From Nocardia rhamnosiphila NBRC 108938 (GTDB lineage Bacteria > Actinomycetota > Actinomycetes > Mycobacteriales > Mycobacteriaceae), in assembly GCF_000720425.1 (NCBI RefSeq), contig NZ_JOAJ01000019.1, positions 1 through 13,625 of the forward strand: a DNA stretch of 13,625 bases, given 5' to 3'. This document shows positions 1 to 5,710 of the stretch, one piece after another. A program made the position numbers and the translations under genes. Each line of letters starts with the position of its first letter. Position 1 is the stretch's first letter. The notes under the pieces were generated by a model. The model did not search any database and was not told where the DNA came from. It saw only the letters and a list, made by a program, of their open reading frames with translations.

Positions 1-104
1 TACCGGCCTGGCTCCACACCTACAATCACCACCGGCAACACACCGCCATCGGCAGGAAGGCCCCCATCAGCCGGTTGACCAACCTGCCTGGGCAGTACAA
101 CTAG
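1..104 (+). pseudogene. IS481-family transposase, C-terminal tail (5' side outside window)
   Basis: The frame from base 3 reads PAWLHTYNHHRQHTAIG and ends ...LTNLPGQYN before TAG at 102-104. The pattern W-x-x-x-YN-x-x-R-x-H-x-A-x-G followed by P-x-S-R-x-TN is the usual C-terminus of IS481-type DDE transposases. Only about 33 codons are visible, so whether the element is intact cannot be judged. The stop codon lies just 13 bp before the start of the TetR gene, leaving little room for the right terminal repeat. The IS may be truncated here, or its end may overlap the regulator's 5' region. Confidence 0.75.
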
Positions 105-117
105 GTCAGGACTGGAG

Positions 118-678
118 ATGCCTCGCAACAGACGTCCGCAGGATCGGGAAGAGAAGCATGCGGAGATCGTGGTGGCTGCCCGGCGGTTGTTCGTCGAGGA
201 GGGATACGACGCGGCGTCGATGACGCGGATCGCCCGCGACGCCGGAGTGGTGTCGAACACGCTGTACTGGTACTTCCAGGACAAGGACGCAGTGTTGATC
301 GCGGTCCTGGATGCGGTCCTGGCCGACTCGATGGCCTCCTACCGCGAAGTGCTGGGCTCGGGGTTGGCTGATCGGCTGTTGTGGCTGGTCGGGGAATTGG
401 AGCAGCTGGGGCGATTGGTGAGCACGGTGCACACGCGCGCCGAGGAGTCTGCGTCCATTCAGGAATGGCATGAGCAGTTCCACGCACTGGCCGAGGGATT
501 GTTCCGGGCAGAGCTGATCGAGCTCGGTGTGCCCGCTGATGAAGTCGATTCGCTGGTCACGATCGGCGTTTTCGTTGTCGAGGGCTTGCTGACGCATCCG
601 AGGGATCAGGCTCAGCGGCGCGCGGTGATCGAGACGTTGCTGAACAGCGCTCGCAGTCTTGCCGCAGCCGCCGGCTGA
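118..678 (+). CDS. TetR/AcrR-family transcriptional regulator
   Basis: This 186-aa protein has the normal TetR length. Its N-terminal helix-turn-helix (about residues 14-62) has the usual core: ARRLFVEEGYDAASMTRIA, then a recognition helix in VVSNTLYWYFQDKDAVL. The rest (about 65-186) is the helical ligand-binding and dimerisation domain, which I cannot tie to a ligand. The ATG at 118 is chosen because the DNA-binding domain needs the residues just after it. A GGAG abuts the ATG and an AGG lies 7 bp upstream, so the ribosome site is not ideal. The gene converges on the alpha/beta hydrolase at 715-1836, whose promoter carries two strong dyads, making it the obvious candidate repressor. The IS481 tail lies immediately upstream, so its transcription may start inside IS sequence (TTGACC at 75-80 with no convincing -10). 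The regulator class is secure; the target is inferred. Confidence 0.93.
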   Translation: MPRNRRPQDREEKHAEIVVAARRLFVEEGYDAASMTRIARDAGVVSNTLYWYFQDKDAVLIAVLDAVLADSMASYREVLGSGLADRLLWLVGELEQLGRLVSTVHTRAEESASIQEWHEQFHALAEGLFRAELIELGVPADEVDSLVTIGVFVVEGLLTHPRDQAQRRAVIETLLNSARSLAAAAG

Positions 679-714
679 GTGCCTGGTCTCCCGCACGGCC
701 GAGCTCGGGGCGCC

Positions 715-1836
715 CTACTGCGTGGTGCGTGCGGTGTAGTCGAATTGTGTTGCCAGGAAGTAGAGTTGGTCACGCACGGCGCGTTCGAAGTGGTCGCCCA
801 CGTAGATGTCGAAGTGGTCGCACGGGTAGTTCTGGACGTGCACGTGTGCCAGGCCCTGCGCGTAACGCCTTGTGGTCTTCGCGGGCGCGGCCGCGTCGTT
901 GTCGCAGACACACAGCAGCGTCGGAGTGCGCAAGCGAGCCAGCGCGCGACCGGGCCGATCGAGCGGAAGGCGCAGCACCAGCCGTGCGGCCAGCGCGTTG
1001 GCGGCATCGAATTCACCGTCCGGGCCGCGCAGTACACCCCATATGCTGTCGCGACCGGCACCGGTCATGGGTTCTTCCCCGCCGTCGGTCTCGGTCAGCT
1101 CGATGTTCTTCGACACCTGACCCCGCAGCGACGGCAGCCGTTCCAGCAACGCGCTGGTGCGCCGTGAGAGCCGGGTCCCCGCAGGCAGGAGTGCCGAAGC
1201 GCCGGCGAGGGCGTCGGGTGAGGCGACGAACGCGGGCATCCAGGACGTCCCCGCCATCGGTAACAGGATCGGCTTCGCGCCGAACCAGGAACCTACCGTG
1301 TCGAGGATGCCGGCCACTGTCAGCGCTACCGCGCTCAGCGGGCCGGTCCGTAGACGCGAGCGCAACGACGCCGGCCCGTCGGTGAAGGGACACTGGGCCA
1401 CGACCGCCGCGATCCGGGTGTCTTCGGAGGCGACCTGAAGGACATGTCCGCCGCCGAACGAGCTCCCCCACAGAGCGATCCGGTCGTCATCGACCTCCGG
1501 AAGTGTGCGCACGAAGGCCAGGGCGGCATGCCAATCGGCGCGTTGGCGGCCGATATCGAGGAGCTGGCGCGGCGCTCCGCCGCTGGCCCCGAGGTGACGG
1601 TAGTCGAACACCAGCACCGACCACCCCGCATCGGCGAACCGTTGCGCGTAGGCATCCAGGCGCATCTCCCGCACCGCCCCGAGCCCGTGCCCCATGATCA
1701 CCATCGGGCGCGGGCCGTTCAGCTCGGGTGCGGTGTACAACCATGCTGCGCACTCGTCCTGGCCAGAGCGAAACGAGACCTCACGCCGCCGCACCGCTAC
1801 CGTCTCGCGTCGATCGGCAGGCCCACTGATTTCCAT
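715..1836 (-). CDS. Alpha/beta hydrolase (dienelactone hydrolase/YcjY-like)
   Basis: This 373-aa alpha/beta-hydrolase has an oxyanion-region HG in MGHGLG (residues 48-53), the nucleophile elbow G-S-S-F-G with Ser126, a probable acid Asp314 in CDNDAAAP, and His341 in CDHFDIY. The FDYRHLGASGG strand-loop (78-87) is typical of cytosolic esterase-like members whose substrate is unknown. The cap between about 150 and 300 seems longer than in the roughly 300-aa relatives I know. Residues about 222-280 look like the added part. No signal peptide is visible. The ATG at 1836 has GGGAGGA 8 bp upstream. The promoter is readable at 1901-1929, overlapped and followed by two operator-like dyads. The gene ends 36 bp from the convergent TetR gene. 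Hydrolase identity is firm; substrate and pathway are not determinable. Confidence 0.92.
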   Translation of the reverse strand: MEISGPADRRETVAVRRREVSFRSGQDECAAWLYTAPELNGPRPMVIMGHGLGAVREMRLDAYAQRFADAGWSVLVFDYRHLGASGGAPRQLLDIGRQRADWHAALAFVRTLPEVDDDRIALWGSSFGGGHVLQVASEDTRIAAVVAQCPFTDGPASLRSRLRTGPLSAVALTVAGILDTVGSWFGAKPILLPMAGTSWMPAFVASPDALAGASALLPAGTRLSRRTSALLERLPSLRGQVSKNIELTETDGGEEPMTGAGRDSIWGVLRGPDGEFDAANALAARLVLRLPLDRPGRALARLRTPTLLCVCDNDAAAPAKTTRRYAQGLAHVHVQNYPCDHFDIYVGDHFERAVRDQLYFLATQFDYTARTTQ

Positions 1837-1865
1837 GACTCGCGTCCTCCCGCTTCACCACCGCT

Positions 1866-1888
1866 CTTCTTGGACGTCGTCCAAGAAG
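1866..1888. promoter_or_regulatory. Operator-like dyad 1 upstream of the hydrolase
   Basis: A perfect inverted repeat: arms CTTCTTGGAC and GTCCAAGAAG, 10 bp each, separated by 3 bp. It lies just downstream of the predicted hydrolase transcription start, where a bound TetR dimer would block transcription. Its size and symmetry fit TetR-family operators. The adjacent TetR gene is the probable source of the binder, which is inference. Confidence 0.6.
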
Positions 1889-1900
1889 CAGGTCGCGGTT

Positions 1901-1929
1901 ACGCTAAAGGCTTCTTGGACGCCAGTCAA
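1901..1929 (-). promoter_or_regulatory. Candidate promoter of the alpha/beta hydrolase gene
   Basis: On the minus strand TTGACT (1929-1924) is followed after exactly 17 bp by TAGCGT (1906-1901), a good housekeeping -35 and an acceptable actinobacterial -10. Transcription would start near 1894, giving a leader of about 58 nt to the ATG at 1836. The upstream dyad covers the -35 and spacer, and the downstream dyad starts a few bases past the predicted start site. Confidence 0.55.
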
Positions 1930-1933
1930 GAAG
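1911..1933. promoter_or_regulatory. Operator-like dyad 2 overlapping the hydrolase -35
   Basis: The same outer arms as dyad 1 (CTTCTTG and CAAGAAG) at the same 23-bp total length, and the same left 10-mer CTTCTTGGAC, but with an imperfect centre. The two dyad centres are 45 bp apart. It covers the -35 hexamer and the -35/-10 spacer. Two copies of the same sequence around one promoter argue for a real binding site rather than chance symmetry. Confidence 0.6.
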
Positions 1934-2311
1934 GCGGCGGGGCCACGGGTCTGCGTTAGCGGTAATCCAAGTGACGCCAGCGGTGTCGATGATGCGGTGG
2001 CGGCTACCGAAGGGCAGCCCGGCCGGCGCGCCAAGGCCGGGGTGTCAGCGCCCTCGACACGGTTGACTCCACGCGTCCGACCACTGTTCATCAATTGATG
2101 CATTCTTGGACAGGTATGTCCACTTCATCGCTGGTCGGCGATGTTTGAGCTTGTCGCTGTGTTCAGCAACCGCCCTTTTGTGGACGTCCGACGTTCGGGG
2201 GCGCTATGTGCTCAGGCGGGTGGGGAGAGTTGGTCGCGGCGGTGAGCCGTGGTCTTGGCGGTGTGTTGGCCGCCGGGACGCTGGCGCCGATGTCGTTGGT
2301 AGGGTGCGATT
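1934..2311. other. Non-coding spacer between the hydrolase promoter and the first DUF1254 gene
   Basis: I see no convincing gene here: the ORFs on both strands have no recognisable domain and unsuitable codon positions. It holds a 12-bp perfect palindrome CATCAATTGATG (2089-2100), a second dyad TGGACA-GGTA-TGTCCA (2107-2122) and GGACGTCC (2182-2189). The stretch 2200-2311 is GGTG/GGCG-rich and forms the 3' flank of the DUF1254 gene, with no clear terminator hairpin. Confidence 0.5.
2107..2122. promoter_or_regulatory. Third TTGGAC-type dyad
   Basis: TGGACA and TGTCCA are perfect inverted arms separated by GGTA. The left side reads TTCTTGGAC, identical over nine bases to the left arms of the two operator-like dyads at 1866 and 1911, but the spacing of the arms differs. 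It could be a degenerate or auxiliary site for the same regulator. It is also short enough to be chance. Confidence 0.3.
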
Positions 2312-3625
2312 TCAGTGGTGCCCGTCCGGTGAGGGGTGTTGTTGCGCGGGTGGGGGGTTCCACGTCGGGTTGTTGGGCCCGTAGAGGCGCAGCATGAGCC
2401 GGAAGTCATGCGGGGGGCACGGTAGCCAGTTGGCCTTCGGGTCGGTCGGGCGCCGATTTTGGAGCTGGATTATCAGGGAGCCGTCGCCTGCCAGGTGTAG
2501 CCCGGGGGTGCGATCGGTGATCGCGTATCGGTTGATCTCGTTGTCGTAGAGCAGGCCTCTGGCGTGGTAGACGGTCAGGGACCAGAAGTAGTCGGCCGGC
2601 GGGTGGTTCCCGGGTGCGAACCGGATGGTGTAGCGGTGGGTTCCGGTGAGCGGCCGGCCGTTGTGGTCGCGCTCGCATACCGGGTAGATCGCCTCTTCGG
2701 CGGGGTTGATGTAGATCTGGGAGTAGGCGACCGCGGCGCGCAGCAGGTGGTCGTCGCCGAAGTCGGTGCCGCGATCATTGATCGACCAACCGTTCACCGT
2801 GCGGCCGAGTTCGGCGACGTGTTGTTGGATTGCCCGGAGTCCTTCGGCAAGGCCCAGGTCGGTCGATCGTCGCAGTACCGGATCGTCGAGAGCGGTTTTG
2901 GTGTCGGCGAGTGCATCGGTGACCCATCGGGGTACCTCGGTCGTATCGGTGTCGGCGAGTACCGCACTCAGCGATTCCAGGAATGCGGCGGTGTCGTGGG
3001 TTTCGGCGTGCCGCTGGCGTTCCACGAGCAGACGTGGTGGGGCGGCCGGCGGTGTCCCGGGGCCCTCGAGTTCGATGCGGTCCTGCAGCTCATGGACTGT
3101 TCGGAGATCGTGGGCGCGGCTGGGGTCGACGAGTATTCGGATCGCCACCATGACGAATCGTGATCGGCACGCGATCGTCGTGGCGCTCTCCGCTGCGGTT
3201 ACGGCGAGGTTCCTGTGGTGGATGATGATCTCCGGAGTTTGCGCACCGTGTGTGCGCTGCCCGAGAACCGCCGCGGTGGAGGAGTCGGCCTCGCCGATCT
3301 GGAGGCTGTAGTACCGGTCAGCGAAGTCGGGGAGGTGGAGCCGAAAGGTACTGCCGGCAAGGTCCAGAAAAGCCAGTGAGTAGAGGGTGTCCACATTGGG
3401 GGCGACTCCGCTTGTGAGGGTCGGGTCCGAGAGGCGCCGTTGATGACCGAGGCGGTTCAGTGCCGCGCCGGCCGAGGTTTCCGGCCGTGGGGCGTCCGGG
3501 GTCAGGGGCAGTGTGAAACGCCACCGCAAGCGCTGGGCGAAGACGTAGGGGAAACCCCAGATGTGCAGGTCCGCAGCTCGACGCGTGATGTCGTCGGGAT
3601 CGAGGTGCTGTGTCCGGCCGGTCAT
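2312..3625 (-). CDS. DUF1254/DUF1214 domain protein (paralogue A)
   Basis: A 437-aa protein of the two-domain DUF1254 plus DUF1214 family, of unknown biochemical function. The N-terminal part carries the hallmark PNVDTLYSLAFLDL (76-89), then LPDFADRYYSLQIGEA (98-113). The C-terminal DUF1214 part carries RYTIRFAPG, PPADYFWSLTVYHARGLLYDN (342-362) and NWLPCPPHDFRLMLRLYGP (399-417). No signal peptide or membrane segment is visible, unlike many Gram-negative relatives. The ATG at 3625 has GGTGG a few bases upstream. It is divergent from the DUF202 pair, and the 16-bp GAACTGA element lies 19-34 bp before its start, where a repressor would block it. A second family member is at 5711-7135. Family assignment is firm; any activity is unknown. 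Confidence 0.9.
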   Translation of the reverse strand: MTGRTQHLDPDDITRRAADLHIWGFPYVFAQRLRWRFTLPLTPDAPRPETSAGAALNRLGHQRRLSDPTLTSGVAPNVDTLYSLAFLDLAGSTFRLHLPDFADRYYSLQIGEADSSTAAVLGQRTHGAQTPEIIIHHRNLAVTAAESATTIACRSRFVMVAIRILVDPSRAHDLRTVHELQDRIELEGPGTPPAAPPRLLVERQRHAETHDTAAFLESLSAVLADTDTTEVPRWVTDALADTKTALDDPVLRRSTDLGLAEGLRAIQQHVAELGRTVNGWSINDRGTDFGDDHLLRAAVAYSQIYINPAEEAIYPVCERDHNGRPLTGTHRYTIRFAPGNHPPADYFWSLTVYHARGLLYDNEINRYAITDRTPGLHLAGDGSLIIQLQNRRPTDPKANWLPCPPHDFRLMLRLYGPNNPTWNPPPAQQHPSPDGHH

Positions 3626-3643
3626 ATGCCACCCATCTCTAGT

Positions 3644-3659
3644 GAACTGACTTCAATTA
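3644..3659. promoter_or_regulatory. Shared operator-like element, copy 1
   Basis: GAACTGA-CT-TCAATTA: the left arm is identical to the copy at 5605-5620, the right arm has decayed, and the two sites agree at 13 of 16 bases. It sits in the divergent spacer between DUF1254 paralogue A and the DUF202 pair, as its twin sits between the lipoprotein and DUF1254 paralogue B. Confidence 0.5.
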
Positions 3660-3724
3660 AACTTCTTTCGATCCGCCGAGGGGGCAAGCCTTGGTGGAAC
3701 CCGGTCGGCGAAAGGAGAGCGCCA

Positions 3725-4105
3725 GTGGTGGCCGATACGAAAGACAGGGCCCGGCGCCGATTTCCCATGCAGGTCTACGGGCGCGGCTGCGAGCCGGATG
3801 CCCGGTTCAGCCTGGCGAACGAGCGAACATATCTGGCGTGGATACGCACCTCGGTGGCGTTGATGGCTGCTGGGGTGGCCCTGCAGGTTTTCGGGATCGG
3901 AGACCATTCCACCCCCAGCGTGGTGGCTTCGACCCTGCTGATCGTGTGCTCGATCGTGCTGCCGGTTGCCGCATGGGTGAGCTGGGCCCGGGTGGAGCGG
4001 AGCTTGCGGGAGGACTCACCGTTGCCGGCACCGAGCTTGACCGGGCCGTTGGCGCTGGTTCTCGCTGTCGCCAGTGGCCTGGTGCTGGCCGCGGTGTTGC
4101 TGTGA
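3725..4105 (+). CDS. DUF202 (YidH-like) membrane protein, first of two
   Basis: A 126-aa inner-membrane protein. RFSLANERTYLAWIRTSVAL near residues 30-50 is the DUF202 signature (N/V-E-R-T-x-L-A-W-x-R-T). It is followed by hydrophobic segments at about 45-60, 65-85 and 105-126, so three membrane spans. The GTG at 3725 is preferred over longer forms because AGGAGA ends 6 bp before it and it begins a protein of family length; GTG at 3728 is also possible. Its TGA overlaps the ATG of the second DUF202 gene (TGATG), indicating one transcript with coupled translation. The upstream gene is divergent DUF1254 paralogue A, with a shared operator-like element between. DUF202 function is not established. 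Confidence 0.88.
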   Translation: MVADTKDRARRRFPMQVYGRGCEPDARFSLANERTYLAWIRTSVALMAAGVALQVFGIGDHSTPSVVASTLLIVCSIVLPVAAWVSWARVERSLREDSPLPAPSLTGPLALVLAVASGLVLAAVLL

Positions 4106-4509
4106 TGGGCGGTGGCCGTCCGTGCCGACCGCAGGCAGCGGTCGTGCTGGCCGACGGAGGGCTGCAGGTGGAACGCACCGCGCTGGCGTGGCGGCGCACC
4201 GGATGCTCGCTGATGATCTTCGAATTGGCGGCCGCCCGTGTGGTGGCCGAACTGGGCCAGGGGGTCGTCGCCGTCCTGTTCCTCGCTTCCACCGCGCCGA
4301 CGTTGGTGATCATGTTGAGCGGTGTGCCGCGCTCTGCGGCTCTCGGCCGCTCGTTGGCCCAGGACGAGAACGGAGTCGTGTATTCGCCCTCGTCGACCGG
4401 TCGGCGTGGGCTCTTGCTGGCACTGCTGGTGGCACTGTTCGGAACCCTTTGCTTGCTGGTGGTATCGAGCGGCACGGTCGAGGGGCGGCTGGTCGGCGAG
4501 CCCAGGTGA
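4105..4509 (+). CDS. DUF202 membrane protein, second of two
   Basis: A 134-aa protein with the DUF202 motif LQVERTALAWRRT at about residues 20-32, followed by hydrophobic segments at about 34-48, 52-70 and 103-122. It begins at ATG 4105, inside the TGA of the preceding DUF202 gene, so ribosomes probably reinitiate and the two products would be made together. The motif and length match, but overall sequence resembles its partner only weakly, suggesting an old duplication or a heteromeric pair. A hairpin just after the stop separates it from the convergent lipoprotein gene. Possible membrane scaffold or transporter partner; function unknown. Confidence 0.85.
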   Translation: MGGGRPCRPQAAVVLADGGLQVERTALAWRRTGCSLMIFELAAARVVAELGQGVVAVLFLASTAPTLVIMLSGVPRSAALGRSLAQDENGVVYSPSSTGRRGLLLALLVALFGTLCLLVVSSGTVEGRLVGEPR

Positions 4510-4540
4510 CCGTGGCCGGGTGGCCGACAGCCGCCTGGGC
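4500..4540. terminator. Candidate bidirectional hairpin between convergent genes
   Basis: GCCCAGG (4500-4506) pairs with CCTGGGC (4534-4540), and the loop contains a further GGCC-GGGT-GGCC hairpin. It lies between the stops of the DUF202 operon and the convergent lipoprotein gene. No T-tract follows on either strand, so terminator function is only suggested by position. Confidence 0.35.
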
Positions 4541-4552
4541 GCGGCGCGTCCG

Positions 4553-5581
4553 TCAGCCCTGGAACAGCTGCTGCCATTCGGTCGAGGATCGGTCCACGTA
4601 TTCCGGGGTCAGCTTCGCGGGATCAGGTGTCCGCACGTCGTGTGCGTCGGCGGTGGCGCCGGAGATCCCGGGTAGTGCGGTGGCCACGCCGATCGCCTGC
4701 GCGGCTTGCCCTTCCGGGCCGACCATGAAGTCGGCGAGAACCTGGGCGGCGTTCGGATGAGGGGCGGTGGCGGTGACGTGGCCATAGAATGGCACGCCCC
4801 ACGTGGGCCGGGGTAGTACCCAGTCCACCGGCGCGCCCTTGGCCTTCTCCTGGATCAACGGTTGCACTGTGGGTGATGCCACGACCTCCCCGGAGGTCAG
4901 CGCCTGTGCCACCCCCAAGGCGCTGGGATAGATCCGTGGGTGCAGTGCGGCGAGCCGGTCGGCGTAGTCGTCGCCGAAGTTCTCCCGGAAGTAGTCGTAG
5001 AGATCGACGAACGAGGCGATCCCGGCCGGGTTCACCACGCCGATCTTGCCGGTGTACTTCGGATCCAGCATGTCGCGGGGATCGTCGAACCCGCCGGGCA
5101 CGGCTTGGGTGTTCCATCCCATGCTGAAGGTGGCGGCGACATTCAGGAAGAACCTGTCGTTCTTGATACTGCGATCGGGCTGATATTCCGGCCGTTCGCG
5201 GTTGGGTCCACGCAGCACCTGGGAGTAGCTGCCCGACTCGGCGGCGTTCGCGATCCACGAGGCGTCGGTCACGATGTGCACGTCCGCGGTGCCGCGCCCG
5301 GTCCGGTTCTCGGTCTCGATGCGCGGGTTCAGGTCGGCGTCGGTGCCACGGACGAATTCCAGCGTGATATCGGGGTATTTCTCATTCCACGCCTTCTTCA
5401 GGCTTTCCAGGATCGCCGGGTTCTGGCTCGAATACAGCAGTACCGATCCTTCCTCCCGCGCCGCGGCCACTACGTCGTCCCAGTTGCCCTGGACCGAGGA
5501 GGTAGTGCCGCCGCCACCGCATCCTGCTGCCACGAGCGCAGCACCGATCACCAGCGCCAGCCGCCGTCTGAATCTCGCCAT
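4553..5581 (-). CDS. Solute-binding lipoprotein, iron(III)/2-aminoethylphosphonate ABC type
   Basis: A 342-aa secreted lipoprotein. Residues 1-21 have a basic start (MARFRRRL), a hydrophobic core and the lipobox VAAG-Cys21. The mature protein has the class of fold seen in FbpA/AfuA-like binding proteins: GSVLLYSSQNPAILESL near 45-61, NPRIETENRTGRGTADVHI (85-103), and the C-terminal-lobe features TWGVPFYGHVTATAPHPNAAQ and DFMVGPEGQ (284-291). In frame an upstream ATG exists at 5614, but ATG 5581 is preferred because the signal peptide begins there and AGGAAG lies 11 bp upstream. No permease or ATPase gene is adjacent, so it is an orphan receptor here. The promoter is overlapped by the shared GAACTGA dyad. 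The ligand, perhaps ferric iron or a phosphonate, is a family inference. Confidence 0.88.
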   Translation of the reverse strand: MARFRRRLALVIGAALVAAGCGGGGTTSSVQGNWDDVVAAAREEGSVLLYSSQNPAILESLKKAWNEKYPDITLEFVRGTDADLNPRIETENRTGRGTADVHIVTDASWIANAAESGSYSQVLRGPNRERPEYQPDRSIKNDRFFLNVAATFSMGWNTQAVPGGFDDPRDMLDPKYTGKIGVVNPAGIASFVDLYDYFRENFGDDYADRLAALHPRIYPSALGVAQALTSGEVVASPTVQPLIQEKAKGAPVDWVLPRPTWGVPFYGHVTATAPHPNAAQVLADFMVGPEGQAAQAIGVATALPGISGATADAHDVRTPDPAKLTPEYVDRSSTEWQQLFQG

Positions 5582-5604
5582 CGACAATCCCACTTCCTGT
5601 ACTC

Positions 5605-5620
5605 GAACTGACATCAGTTC
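5605..5620. promoter_or_regulatory. Shared operator-like element, copy 2 (perfect dyad)
   Basis: GAACTGA-CA-TCAGTTC is a perfect 7+2+7 inverted repeat, 24-39 bp upstream of the lipoprotein ATG and 91 bp upstream of DUF1254 paralogue B. It matches the copy at 3644-3659 at 13 of 16 bases and in the same orientation. It overlaps the candidate -10 of the lipoprotein promoter, as expected for a repressor site. Confidence 0.6.
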
Positions 5621-5645
5621 AGCAGGTGTGGCAAAGTGGTGTCAA
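5616..5645 (-). promoter_or_regulatory. Candidate promoter of the solute-binding lipoprotein
   Basis: On the minus strand a consensus -35 TTGACA (5645-5640) is followed after 18 bp by TGAACT (5621-5616), a weak -10 sharing first and last T with the consensus. The -10 lies inside the GAACTGA dyad. The -35 is convincing; the -10 is not. Confidence 0.4.
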
Positions 5646-5710
5646 TCACTTCCCTGAGCCAGGGTGGCGCGGGGCACAGTCGACGATCGACAGCGAGGAG
5701 CGCCGAGCCG

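Noticed and set aside
699..708. CCGAGCTCGG as a terminator between the TetR gene and the hydrolase
   Set aside because: A 10-bp palindrome with no loop and no T-tract; too weak.
679..1167. 162-codon plus-strand frame after the TetR gene
   Set aside because: It is antisense to the well-supported hydrolase and has no domain.
1855..2103. 82-codon frame on the minus strand upstream of the hydrolase
   Set aside because: It overlaps the promoter and both dyads. Its two similar peptides (AFLTGVQEAF and CFLDDVQEER) are produced by the repeated operators themselves.
2182..2189. GGACGTCC as a fourth operator
   Set aside because: Eight bases only and without the TTCTT arms; expected by chance in GC-rich DNA.
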